A stretch of 39,467 nt of DNA, taken from contig SXHN01000119.1 in assembly GCA_005773635.1 (NCBI GenBank), forward strand, positions 1-39,467, written 5' to 3'. The DNA is from Actinomycetota bacterium (GTDB lineage: Bacteria > Actinomycetota > Acidimicrobiia > IMCC26256 > PALSA-610). A model generated the notes under the pieces. The model saw only the letters and a program-made list of their open reading frames with translations, was not told the origin of the DNA and made no database searches. Below, one piece after another: positions 1 to 7,411 of this stretch; position 1 is the stretch's first letter, and each line of letters opens with the position of its first letter. A program made the translations under genes and the position numbers.

Positions 1-228
1 ATGCCATGGTAGCTCGCGACCATCTGCGCCTATGCCCCGATGGAAGTCGCACTTTATCCGCACCTTGACCCGACCTCTGAATGTTGGACCCGGGTTGGGG
101 TTCATTGGCAAATCTGCTTGGAAATGCCGGGGAGAATCGCCAATGAAGGCGGGCGGAACGGGACGCAGGAAGTTGCGCACGGCGATGTGCGGGCCGATGT
201 CGTACCCCTCGCGTAGTTTGCTCGCCAT
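1..228 (-). CDS. Possible partial CDS running off the left edge
   Basis: A leftward frame is open from an ATG at 228 to the window edge (76 codons, no stop). Its residues look protein-like, with clustered Pro/Gly/Asn and alternating hydrophobic positions, and it favours G/C in the third position. I do not recognise the family. The ATG overlaps the ATG of the rightward ABC ATPase (227-229), so the two starts share bases on opposite strands. The frame stays open further back into the ABC gene, so its start is not well defined. It could be the 5' end of a real divergent gene or only a chance open frame in GC-rich DNA. Confidence 0.3.
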   Translation of the reverse strand, partial: MASKLREGYDIGPHIAVRNFLRPVPPAFIGDSPRHFQADLPMNPNPGPTFRGRVKVRIKCDFHRGIGADGRELPWH

Positions 229-1186
229 GAACTCTGAATCTGTGGCGATTTCGGCCGCGGGCCTGGCGCGCGCGTTCGGTGAAGTGAATGCGGTCAACGG
301 GGTCGATCTGTCAGTCGCTTCGGGCGAAATGTATGGCTTTTTGGGTCCGAATGGCGCGGGTAAATCGACCATGGTGCGGATGCTCACAACCTTGTTGCGG
401 CCGACCTCGGGCTCGGCGCGTGTCGCAGGTTTCGATGTGGCTCAAGAAACTGAGGCTGTGAGGCTGCGGATCGGTGTTGCACTCCAAGATGCGGCCCTCG
501 ACCCAAAGCAGACCGGTCGCGAGTTGCTTGATCTCCAAGCTCGTCTCTACGGTTTGGCCAAAAGAGATCGGCAACGGCGCGTCGACGAGGTGATCCAGAT
601 TGCGAATATTGGTGATGCCATCGATCGTCGCATCTCGACATACTCCGGAGGGATGGCCCGTCGACTCGATCTTGCGGCGGCGCTGATTCACGAGCCCATC
701 GTTTTGTTCCTCGACGAGCCGACGACGGGTCTCGATCCTGCGAGCCGCCAGACAGTGTGGGAGGAAGTCGGGCGTCTCAATCGTGAGTTGGGCATGACGA
801 TATTTCTCACCACGCAGTATCTCGAAGAAGCCGACGCGCTCTGTGATCGAATCGGCATCATCGCCGACGGCAAGCTGGTAGCAGAAGGCACGCCTACCGC
901 GCTCAAGCGCGCCATCGGCACCGACGTCATTATTGTGCGGGTGAGCGGCGACCCAGAACTCGTGCGTGGTCGCCTTGCCGATATCCCTGACGTTGAACGC
1001 ATCGATGTGCGTGGCGACCAAGTGCTGATTTCGTGCGCGCATGGTGCAGCCACAATCAGCCCGGTTGCAGTTGCGCTTGCGGATTCAGACGTCGAGGTGC
1101 GCGACCTCACGTTGCGTACGCCTACCCTCGACGACGTGTTTTTGCAACTCACTGGTGGGCACCTCACCGAAGGGACTGCAGCATGA
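227..1186 (+). CDS. DrrA-type ABC transporter ATP-binding protein
   Basis: ATPase subunit of an ABC-2 type exporter of the daunorubicin-resistance (DrrA) family, expected to drive drug or lipid efflux with the membrane partner encoded next. From the ATG at 227 the protein is 319 aa. Visible motifs are Walker A GPNGAGKST (about residues 40-48), signature YSGGMARRLDLA (about 139-150), Walker B IVLFLDEPTTGLD (about 158-170) and the DrrA-typical LTTQYLEEAD, where Gln stands in the usual switch-His position. A DrrA-like C-terminal extension follows. The frame is open up to 32, but those 65 extra residues precede the normal family N-terminus. No Shine-Dalgarno precedes 227. Its stop overlaps the permease start (ATGA), which indicates translational coupling. 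Substrate unknown. Confidence 0.9.
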   Translation: MNSESVAISAAGLARAFGEVNAVNGVDLSVASGEMYGFLGPNGAGKSTMVRMLTTLLRPTSGSARVAGFDVAQETEAVRLRIGVALQDAALDPKQTGRELLDLQARLYGLAKRDRQRRVDEVIQIANIGDAIDRRISTYSGGMARRLDLAAALIHEPIVLFLDEPTTGLDPASRQTVWEEVGRLNRELGMTIFLTTQYLEEADALCDRIGIIADGKLVAEGTPTALKRAIGTDVIIVRVSGDPELVRGRLADIPDVERIDVRGDQVLISCAHGAATISPVAVALADSDVEVRDLTLRTPTLDDVFLQLTGGHLTEGTAA

Positions 1187-2013
1187 GCGACGTTACGGTT
1201 TCACACGGCGCGGTTCGGCCCGCGGCTTCAGGGCTAGCGCGGCGCGCGGGGTTCATGAGCGATCTGACGACGGTTGCGCGGCGAGCCGTCCGTTTGGCGA
1301 CGCGCGAACCTGAAGCGATTCTTCCCGCGCTTTCGATCCCGCTGTTTTTCTTTATTGTGAACATTGGTGCGCTGCAAGCATTTGTTGAGGGAAACGCCAC
1401 AGCGGGCGTGATCGACTTCAAAGCCTTTCAGCTTCCCGTCGCGATCCTGAATGCGGTTACGGGCGTTTCTCGAGCCGGTTCGCTCGTCGGGGATATTCAA
1501 AATGGCTACTTCGACCGGTTGTTGCTCACCCCGATGCGGCGGGCAACGCTGTTGCTCGGTCTGATGATCGCCGACTTTGCTTTGGTATGCACGCTGTGTG
1601 TCCCGGTCGTGGGGCTCGGGTTTGCACTCGGCGTGCGTTTCGAAACCGGCGTGCTCGGCGTAGCAGCATTTATTCTCATCGCTGGGCTCTGGGGCCTTGC
1701 ATTCACAGGGTTCGCCTACGCCATCGCACTCAAGACCGGAAATTCGGCCGCAGTGAATTCGAGCTTTCTTTTGTTTTTTCCCTTCATGTTTCTCACGACC
1801 GCGTTTCTGCCCAAACAAGCGCTGACGGGGTGGTTGGCGACCGTCGCCGACTACAACCCGGTGACCTATTTGCTCGACGCGCAACGTCACATCATCTCTA
1901 GCGGGTGGGACGGCGCTTCGATGAGCAAAGCCTTGTTGGCGATCGGCATCGTTGGTGCGGTCAGTTTCTCGCTCGCATTCGCGACGCTGCGCGGCCGACT
2001 GAAACGGGGCTGA
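1183..2013 (+). CDS. DrrB-type ABC-2 transporter permease
   Basis: Membrane subunit (276 aa) pairing with the preceding ATPase. The start is the ATG at 1183, whose last bases form the upstream TGA stop (ATGA). The frame is open upstream to 1033, but that part lies inside the ATPase gene and does not resemble this family. After about 45 soluble residues there are about six hydrophobic stretches typical of ABC-2 permeases, including LPALSIPLFFFIVNIGAL, one around FALVCTLCVPVVGLGFAL, and FLLFFPFMFLTTAFLP. The sequence FLPKQALTGWL before the last helix and the following NPVTYLLDAQR region match the DrrB pattern. Transport direction is presumed export; substrate unknown. Confidence 0.9.
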   Translation: MSDVTVSHGAVRPAASGLARRAGFMSDLTTVARRAVRLATREPEAILPALSIPLFFFIVNIGALQAFVEGNATAGVIDFKAFQLPVAILNAVTGVSRAGSLVGDIQNGYFDRLLLTPMRRATLLLGLMIADFALVCTLCVPVVGLGFALGVRFETGVLGVAAFILIAGLWGLAFTGFAYAIALKTGNSAAVNSSFLLFFPFMFLTTAFLPKQALTGWLATVADYNPVTYLLDAQRHIISSGWDGASMSKALLAIGIVGAVSFSLAFATLRGRLKRG

Positions 2014-2016
2014 ACG

Positions 2017-3057
2017 ATGACGACAATTGTTCCGGCCGGCCCACCATTGGAAGAACCGCTCTTTGCAATCGCGCGGCGATCGGTGCTCATTCACGACTCC
2101 GAGCGTGACCGATGGTTGGGCGTCGACTGTTGGTATCCCGCGCTCGACGACTCTGGTGCTGCTTCGGTGTACGAACTTCTGCCTGGCCTCGGGTTCACGG
2201 CAAATGCTCGTCATGAGACAGCGGCAGAAACTCGTTCGTTTCCCCTCGTCGTGTGGTCGCACGGTCGCACCGGTACTCGATCCGCCTACGTGATGTTGTG
2301 TGAGGGCCTCGCCGCGCGCGGATACATCGTGGTGTCGTCCGATCATCCCGGCGACACATTGGGCGACTGGCTTTTGGGTGCCGCGGTCGATGATGCAACC
2401 AATGAAGCTCAACGCCAAGCCGATCTCCGCTTCGTGCTTGACACTGCTACGCAGAGCCACGCGATCATTCCCGCAGGCGCGCGGATCGATCACACACGCA
2501 TCGCGGTGGCGGGCCATTCCTACGGTGCCCACACCGTGCTGAGTCTGTGCGGCGATGAAAATTTCGATTCGCGTATCAAAGCGGTGGCCGGAATGCAATC
2601 GCTCACCCGCAGTATCCGGCGGTCTGCCATCGCTCGGATCTCAGTGCCCTTGCTCATGGTTGTAGGCATGCAGGATGCGACAACACCTCCCGAACTCGAT
2701 GCCGATCGTGCCTTTTCAGCAGCGGGACCACTCGCTCGCCGTGTGGATATCGAAGCTGCGGGCCACCAGGCTTGCAGCGACGTCGGGCTCTATCTAGAGC
2801 TCGCCCCTCAAGTGCCGGAGCTCCCTGATTTTATTGGTGATTTTGTGCGTTCGATGGCCGACAACATCACCGGCACAGCAGGCGACCCTTGGCGCCCGAC
2901 GGTGGGGCTGCATCTCGAGTTGCTCGGGAACTGGCTCGGCGAAGTGCTTGGCGTCGAATCGACCCAGGCTCGCGTCGAGTTCGCGCGCTTGGTTGAACGC
3001 CCTGGAGTCTCGCTGCGCTTGGGTCGCGGAATGGCCCCCGATACAGTGCAGTCATGA
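2017..3057 (+). CDS. Alpha/beta hydrolase (dienelactone hydrolase / PAF-acetylhydrolase-like)
   Basis: A 346-aa predicted serine hydrolase. The fold is suggested by the strand and oxyanion segment LVVWSHGRTG (about residues 77-86), the nucleophile elbow AGHSYG (Ser about 168), an acid-bearing strand MVVGMQD (about 214-220) and a late His in EAAGHQACSD (about 250). This layout resembles plasmanylcholine/PAF-acetylhydrolase-like and dienelactone hydrolase-like proteins. No signal peptide is visible, so it is probably cytoplasmic. It starts 3 nt after the permease stop, and its own stop overlaps the next start (ATGA), so it is probably co-transcribed with the exporter. Substrate unknown; an ester or lipid is likely given the family. 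Confidence 0.85.
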   Translation: MTTIVPAGPPLEEPLFAIARRSVLIHDSERDRWLGVDCWYPALDDSGAASVYELLPGLGFTANARHETAAETRSFPLVVWSHGRTGTRSAYVMLCEGLAARGYIVVSSDHPGDTLGDWLLGAAVDDATNEAQRQADLRFVLDTATQSHAIIPAGARIDHTRIAVAGHSYGAHTVLSLCGDENFDSRIKAVAGMQSLTRSIRRSAIARISVPLLMVVGMQDATTPPELDADRAFSAAGPLARRVDIEAAGHQACSDVGLYLELAPQVPELPDFIGDFVRSMADNITGTAGDPWRPTVGLHLELLGNWLGEVLGVESTQARVEFARLVERPGVSLRLGRGMAPDTVQS

Positions 3058-3482
3058 CCGATGAAATTGACTTCAATGCATTCAACAAGAGGTTGATTGA
3101 AGAGTTCCGTGCCAATGATGGTGTAGTGGGTGGCGACTTCGCCGGATGGCCGCTTGTGCTCATCACAACGATTGGCGCAAAATCTGGGCAAGAACGTATC
3201 GCTCCGCTCGTCTACACAAACGACGGCGACGACATCGTTATCATCGCATCGAAAGGCGGCGCAGCTACGAGCCCCGACTGGTATCACAACATCGTCAAGA
3301 ATCGATCGGTGAAAGTCGAGCTCCCAGGCGACACTTTCACCGCGACGGCGACTGTGCACAACGAGGGCGCGACCCGCGATCGCTTGTATCGCGCGCAAGC
3401 AGACGCAATGCCGAACTTCGATGTCTACCAAAACTCCACCGATCGGGTGATCCCAGTCATCACATTGGCGCGCGACGCCTAA
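3054..3482 (+). CDS. Deazaflavin (F420)-dependent nitroreductase-family protein
   Basis: A 142-aa protein of the DDN-like deazaflavin-dependent oxidoreductase family, split-barrel proteins that use reduced F420 in actinobacteria. The diagnostic core is visible: WPLVLITTIGAKSGQ, then APLVYTNDGDDIVIIASKGG, then DWYHNIVKN and a beta strand KVELPGDTFTATA. Length matches the family (about 130-150 aa). The ATG at 3054 overlaps the hydrolase stop (ATGA), so it ends the four-gene operon begun by the ABC ATPase. Physiological substrate is unknown; family members reduce quinones, nitroimidazoles and other acceptors. It converges with the methyltransferase gene, leaving 72 nt between stops. Confidence 0.88.
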   Translation: MTDEIDFNAFNKRLIEEFRANDGVVGGDFAGWPLVLITTIGAKSGQERIAPLVYTNDGDDIVIIASKGGAATSPDWYHNIVKNRSVKVELPGDTFTATATVHNEGATRDRLYRAQADAMPNFDVYQNSTDRVIPVITLARDA

Positions 3483-3554
3483 TTGCTCTGTACTCCAACG
3501 TCGGTGCCATGAGTGGGGAGCAAGTGCGGCGTGATCATCGACGCGCGCAAGTGG

Positions 3555-4196
3555 TCAGCGCACCGCGCGCACCGCTACGAACGACTCGTCGCCGACACTT
3601 CGCTCGAGCATCTCGGCGCTGCTGAAGCCAACTGCGAGGCACTGCTTCGCGTAGGCACGTCCTTGCTCGACCGTCCATCCGTGACTCGCGTGACCTCGCG
3701 CGTCAGCCCTGACTCGCCGCTCGATCGCAATCATGCGGCCATTCGGCCGCAGGACGCGCAGTACCTCTTGCACGCTACGTTCGAGATCACTCCAATGGTG
3801 GACTGTCGCCAATGCCCACACGGCGGTTGCGCTTTCGTCAGCGACGCCGGTCGCCTCCGCTCTGCCCAGGCTCCACTCGATATTCGATTTCGATGGGATG
3901 AGGCGAGCGACGCGCAGCATGATCGGCGCAGGGTCGATGGCCACGACGCTGCGCACTTGTTTCGCGGCAACCCGTGCGGGTGCGCCAGGCCCACAGCCGA
4001 TATCAATGAGTCGGTCGCTCGACTGCAGATCGCTGAGTTCGATCGCAACTGAAGTGCTGGCTCCACGCGCGAATGCCATGCTGAGTGCGGCCAAGACGCC
4101 GGACACACCGTGGAATTTTGGGTAGTGCGCGTGGTGGTTCGGCGGCTGCGGTGTGTGTGGGCCAGTGCGTGGGCCTGTGCTCGGTTCGGAAATCAT
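3555..4196 (-). CDS. Class I SAM-dependent methyltransferase (UbiE-like)
   Basis: Predicted 213-aa Rossmann-fold methyltransferase. SAM-binding motif I is LIDIGCGPG (about residues 63-71), followed by the acidic strand end VVAIDPAP, then ALATVHHWSDLERSVQEV and EVLRVLRPNGRMIAIE, typical of the Methyltransf_11/UbiE group. The ATG at 4196 is preferred over an in-frame GTG at 4205, because AGGAG lies 8 nt before that ATG and overlaps the GTG. The N-terminus is Pro/His-rich. It is transcribed divergently from a MerR regulator across a perfect palindrome, so MerR control is likely. Acceptor unknown. Confidence 0.85.
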   Translation of the reverse strand: MISEPSTGPRTGPHTPQPPNHHAHYPKFHGVSGVLAALSMAFARGASTSVAIELSDLQSSDRLIDIGCGPGAPARVAAKQVRSVVAIDPAPIMLRVARLIPSKSNIEWSLGRAEATGVADESATAVWALATVHHWSDLERSVQEVLRVLRPNGRMIAIERRVRADARGHASHGWTVEQGRAYAKQCLAVGFSSAEMLERSVGDESFVAVRAVR

Positions 4197-4234
4197 TGCG
4201 GTCACTCCTGATTGAGGGAACTATCACAATCACC

Positions 4235-4266
4235 TTGACAGTTGAACCCGGGTTCAAGTCAACTGT
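4235..4266. promoter_or_regulatory. Divergent promoter/operator with palindrome (probable MerR site)
   Basis: Between the methyltransferase and merR starts lies a perfect 16-bp palindrome, TTGAACCCGGGTTCAA (4242-4257), overlapped by a second inverted pair, ACAGTTGA (4238-4245) and TCAACTGT (4259-4266). A TTGACA hexamer at 4235-4240 can serve as the -35 for merR. A -10 would then fall near 4260-4265 with the long spacer (about 19 bp) typical of MerR-controlled promoters, only a few bases before the ATG. The -10 itself is weak, as expected of an activator-dependent promoter. Binding by the adjacent MerR protein is inferred. Confidence 0.6.
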
Positions 4267-4270
4267 TTGT

Positions 4271-4684
4271 ATGAGTTCTTCGGACCTGCTTTCTATTGGA
4301 CAAGTCGCGCGCTCGGCGGGGATCGCAACTTCGGCGATTCGCTATTACGAGCGGCGGGGCCTGGTGACGCCGACAACCCGCGTCTCGGGGCAACGGCGTT
4401 ACACCGCGGCAGACCTTCGTAAAGTGGTGTTCATTGGCATGCTGCAAGATGCTGGACTCACCCTCGACGATATCGACGGCATTTTGAATTCAGAATCCGT
4501 GCGGGAGTGGAAGGCGATCGCAAGACTGCGGCTCGCGGCACTCAAGGATGAAATTGCGCGGCTAACGCATGCGCACGATCTGCTCGATGGAGCGATGTTG
4601 TGCCGCTATGACCATCCCATGAACCAATGCAAGATCATGGGCGCCGAGATTGACCGCCGCTTGGATGTCGGTCGGCGAATCTGA
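4271..4684 (+). CDS. MerR-family transcriptional regulator
   Basis: A 137-aa MerR regulator. The winged-helix N-terminus is clear: LLSIGQVARSAGIATSAIRY, then YERRGLV and SGQRRYTAADLRKVVFI. A dimerisation coiled coil follows (about residues 76-108). The C-terminal tail has Cys111, His115 and Cys120 (CRYDHPMNQC), a plausible metal- or redox-sensing site near where SoxR-like members carry cysteine ligands, but not the SoxR cluster motif. The start at 4271 is chosen because the HTH begins at once; upstream in-frame sequence is promoter and the divergent gene. No Shine-Dalgarno is present, so the mRNA may be leaderless. Likely target is the divergent methyltransferase gene and itself; inducer unknown. 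Confidence 0.88.
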   Translation: MSSSDLLSIGQVARSAGIATSAIRYYERRGLVTPTTRVSGQRRYTAADLRKVVFIGMLQDAGLTLDDIDGILNSESVREWKAIARLRLAALKDEIARLTHAHDLLDGAMLCRYDHPMNQCKIMGAEIDRRLDVGRRI

Positions 4685-4801
4685 AGGTAGCCCTCAGGAA
4701 ACATCCAGGTATCGTGCCTACCCTGGTCCGTATGCTCGGTCGATCCCCGCACTGTCGAGTTATCCATTGTGAGACCGTCCGACCACTCAGGAGTCGAGTT
4801 C

Positions 4802-5506
4802 ATGGGCAAGATGCGTATTGCAGCTATCGCGGCTATCAGCGTCGTCGTGCTCGTCGTTGGCGGCACATGGGTCTTCATCAATGTGATTAAGGATGAGCCC
4901 GCCAGCCGCCTCACGCTCGATGATTCAACCACCTCAATTCCCAATTCTGGTGCGGAGAATTCTTCTACGACCGCGCCCAGTGGCGTTGGCATCGACGGAG
5001 AATGGAAAGCCACAGCAGATTCGATCGTTGGATACCGGGTGAAAGAGACCTTGTTCGGGCAATCCACCGAAGGAGTTGGCCGCACCAATTCAGTCGCAAG
5101 CAGCATGACGATCGCGGGCACGACGATCGAAAAGGCAACGTTTGAAGTCGACATGACGACGGTGAAGAGCGACTCCGACCGGCGAGACGGCCAGTTCAAC
5201 GACCGGATCATGGAAACCGCCAAGTTCCCGAAGGCAACCTTTGTGCTCACAGCACCAATAAAGCTCGCGAACATCCCGGCAGACGGCGAAGAGATTTCCG
5301 TCAAAGCAACCGGCGACCTGACGCTGAAAGGTACGACGAAGACACTGGTGTTTGAAATGTCGGCGAAGCGATCGGGTGCAACGATCAGCACGCTGAGCAA
5401 CATCAAGATCGTTTTTGATGAATGGGGCATCGACAACCCGAGTGGCGGCCCAGCCACCACCGGAGATGACGGCGACTTGGAGATCAAGCTGGTGTTTCAG
5501 CGCTAG
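4802..5506 (+). CDS. Membrane-anchored YceI-family protein
   Basis: A 234-aa protein with a single N-terminal membrane segment (IAAIAAISVVVLVVGGTWVF, about residues 6-25), a Ser/Thr-rich linker (about 35-60), and a C-terminal YceI-like lipocalin-type beta-barrel. Family features include GEWKATADSIVGYRVKE, VDMTTVKSDSDRRDGQFNDR, AKFPKATFVLTAPI, VKATGDLTLKGTTKTL and a final DEWGIDNPSGG region. YceI domains bind isoprenoid or other apolar ligands; here it is probably anchored outside the membrane. The ATG at 4802 is preceded by AGGAG with 8-nt spacing. It appears to be monocistronic; a 4685-4801 gap holds its promoter region. Ligand unknown. Confidence 0.85.
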   Translation: MGKMRIAAIAAISVVVLVVGGTWVFINVIKDEPASRLTLDDSTTSIPNSGAENSSTTAPSGVGIDGEWKATADSIVGYRVKETLFGQSTEGVGRTNSVASSMTIAGTTIEKATFEVDMTTVKSDSDRRDGQFNDRIMETAKFPKATFVLTAPIKLANIPADGEEISVKATGDLTLKGTTKTLVFEMSAKRSGATISTLSNIKIVFDEWGIDNPSGGPATTGDDGDLEIKLVFQR

Positions 5507-5611
5507 CGCCTCCGCAGCGTCTGTTGGCGTGTACCACCTGCAAACTGTCGGCAGCCATCGGACGTGCACGCACTAGACCAGCGCCCCGAGATAATGATAA
5601 GAACCGGCGCT

Positions 5612-7411
5612 ATGCCGAAGCTGCGCGCGCGTAAAGAGATTCAGTTTCTTGGCGCGCTGGTGCAGGCCGATCGCCCGCTTGCTGTGCTCTGGTATGCGCT
5701 CTTAGTTCTGCGCGGCGTGTTGCCGGCATTGTTAGCGATCTCAACCGGCGTGTTGGTTTCCGCGGTGACGCGTGGCGATTCGCTCACGGGTCCGTTGATC
5801 TTTGTTGGTGTGGTGTTTGTGCTCTACCAAACCCTCGCCCCGTTGCATCGCGCTGCGAGTGCGAACCTGGGGAGCAAGACGTCGGCATGGCTCAACGATC
5901 GGTTGATGGCCGCATGCACCAAACCCAATGGCATGGCGCACCTCGAGCGAGCGGACCTCATTCACGACCTCACTGTCGCTCGCGACTTTGACCTTGGCAT
6001 TATGGGGCCGCCTATGCACATCTCGATCGACTTCATCGCGACCGGATTGGTGGAGATGGTGGTGGGTTTGGCATCGGCGATGGTGCTGTTCGATTTCGCC
6101 TGGTGGGCGCCGATCGTGTTGTTGATTGGTTGGGGATCCACGCACTGGTTGCTCCGCGAGAGTGCCGTGTGGGCCGATCGCGACACGCCAGAGGTGCGTG
6201 ACGCGCAACGTCACGCCGAATACGCGTATCGGCTCGCGGTCGATGCTCCCGCGGCGAAGGAACTGCGCTTGTTTGGTTTGGCGCCGTGGGTGGTTGATCG
6301 TTTTTCGACGCGGCGCCGGCTCTTGCAGGAATTGCGTTGGCGAGCCACCAAGTTGCGTGAAAAGTCAATGATTGGTGCACTTATCATCGTGCTCGGCGCG
6401 AATTTGCTTGTCGCTTGGCGAATCGGCGTAGAAGCCAACGCAGGTACAATCGGGTTAGGTGCGGCCGCCGTATTTCTCACCACGATGATGCAAACCTCGA
6501 CCGTTGCGTTTGGCGGTTTTGGTTGGGCGCTCGACGGAGCCGCGGCTCCCGTGGCCGCCGTGTTGCGGCTCGAAGCCTCGATGCTCAAAGCCGGTGAGCT
6601 GCCGCAAGGCACACGCGTTGCAACGGGGTTACCCACCCACATGATTCGCTTCAGCGACGTCACGTTCTCGTACCGCGACGACACGCCGAAGGTGCTCGAC
6701 GGATTTACCCTCGACATCAAAGCAGGAGAATCAATAGCAATCGTTGGTGTGAACGGCGCAGGCAAGACCACGCTGGCGAAACTTCTTTGCCGCCTCTACG
6801 ACCCGCAATCGGGTTCCATCGAGATCGACGGTGTCGATCTCAAAGAGTTTGACATCGAATCTTGGCGCTCACGAGTCACGATGGTGTTCCAAGACTTTGT
6901 CCAATACGAACGCAGCCTGCGCGCCAATGTTGCGCCGCTTGGCGCGTCCGACGACTCAATCAATCAAGCGCTCATCGACGCTGGCGCGATGCATCTTGCT
7001 GAGCTGGACACGATCTTGTCGAAGGGATATCCCGGCGGTACCAATCTGTCGGGCGGACAATGGCAGCGGGTCGCACTGGCTCGCGCGCTGTGCTCAGTCA
7101 ACGAGGGCGCCGGGCTCGTGCTGCTCGACGAACCGACCGCACAGCTCGATGTGCGCGGCGAATCCGAAATTTTCGAACGCGTCCTCGAAGCGACGCGTGG
7201 CATCACAACGATTTTGGTTTCGCATCGCTTCTCTACTGTGCGCCAAGTCGACCGGATCTGTGTGGTGGAACACGGCAAGGTTGTCGAGCTCGGAAGCCAC
7301 GAAGAACTGATGTCGCTCGGTGGGCGCTACCAAACGATGTTCGATATGCAAGCTGCCCATTTTGTCGAAGTCGACGATGCCGGAGAGGAGATGAGCTATG
7401 AATCCCTCTGA
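5612..7411 (+). CDS. ABC exporter half-transporter, first subunit
   Basis: About 599 aa with an N-terminal transmembrane domain (about residues 25-300) and a C-terminal nucleotide-binding domain. NBD motifs are Walker A GVNGAGKTT (about 379-387), Q-loop MVFQDFVQYE, a canonical signature LSGGQ (about 479-483), Walker B GLVLLDEPTAQLD with catalytic Glu, and H-loop VSHRFSTV. It resembles actinobacterial multidrug, peptide or lantibiotic-type exporters. The start is uncertain: in-frame ATGs at 5564, 5594 and 5612 all lack a good Shine-Dalgarno, and 5612 is chosen because conserved sequence starts soon after. It overlaps the next gene by 14 nt, which suggests a heterodimeric exporter made from one message. 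Substrate unknown. Confidence 0.9.
   Translation: MPKLRARKEIQFLGALVQADRPLAVLWYALLVLRGVLPALLAISTGVLVSAVTRGDSLTGPLIFVGVVFVLYQTLAPLHRAASANLGSKTSAWLNDRLMAACTKPNGMAHLERADLIHDLTVARDFDLGIMGPPMHISIDFIATGLVEMVVGLASAMVLFDFAWWAPIVLLIGWGSTHWLLRESAVWADRDTPEVRDAQRHAEYAYRLAVDAPAAKELRLFGLAPWVVDRFSTRRRLLQELRWRATKLREKSMIGALIIVLGANLLVAWRIGVEANAGTIGLGAAAVFLTTMMQTSTVAFGGFGWALDGAAAPVAAVLRLEASMLKAGELPQGTRVATGLPTHMIRFSDVTFSYRDDTPKVLDGFTLDIKAGESIAIVGVNGAGKTTLAKLLCRLYDPQSGSIEIDGVDLKEFDIESWRSRVTMVFQDFVQYERSLRANVAPLGASDDSINQALIDAGAMHLAELDTILSKGYPGGTNLSGGQWQRVALARALCSVNEGAGLVLLDEPTAQLDVRGESEIFERVLEATRGITTILVSHRFSTVRQVDRICVVEHGKVVELGSHEELMSLGGRYQTMFDMQAAHFVEVDDAGEEMSYESL

Noticed and set aside
32-226. Extending the ABC ATPase to the first in-frame ATG (32)
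   Set aside because: The 65 extra residues are unlike any DrrA N-terminus, and the conserved domain begins right after ATG 227.
1234-2598. 454-codon leftward open frame
   Set aside because: It lies antisense to the ABC permease and hydrolase genes. Its composition (Arg/His-rich, no domain) is typical of a shadow frame in GC-rich DNA.
4685-4740. Terminator hairpin after merR (CCAGGTA...TACCCTGG)
   Set aside because: The stem has a bulge and there is no T tract; it is not strong enough to call.
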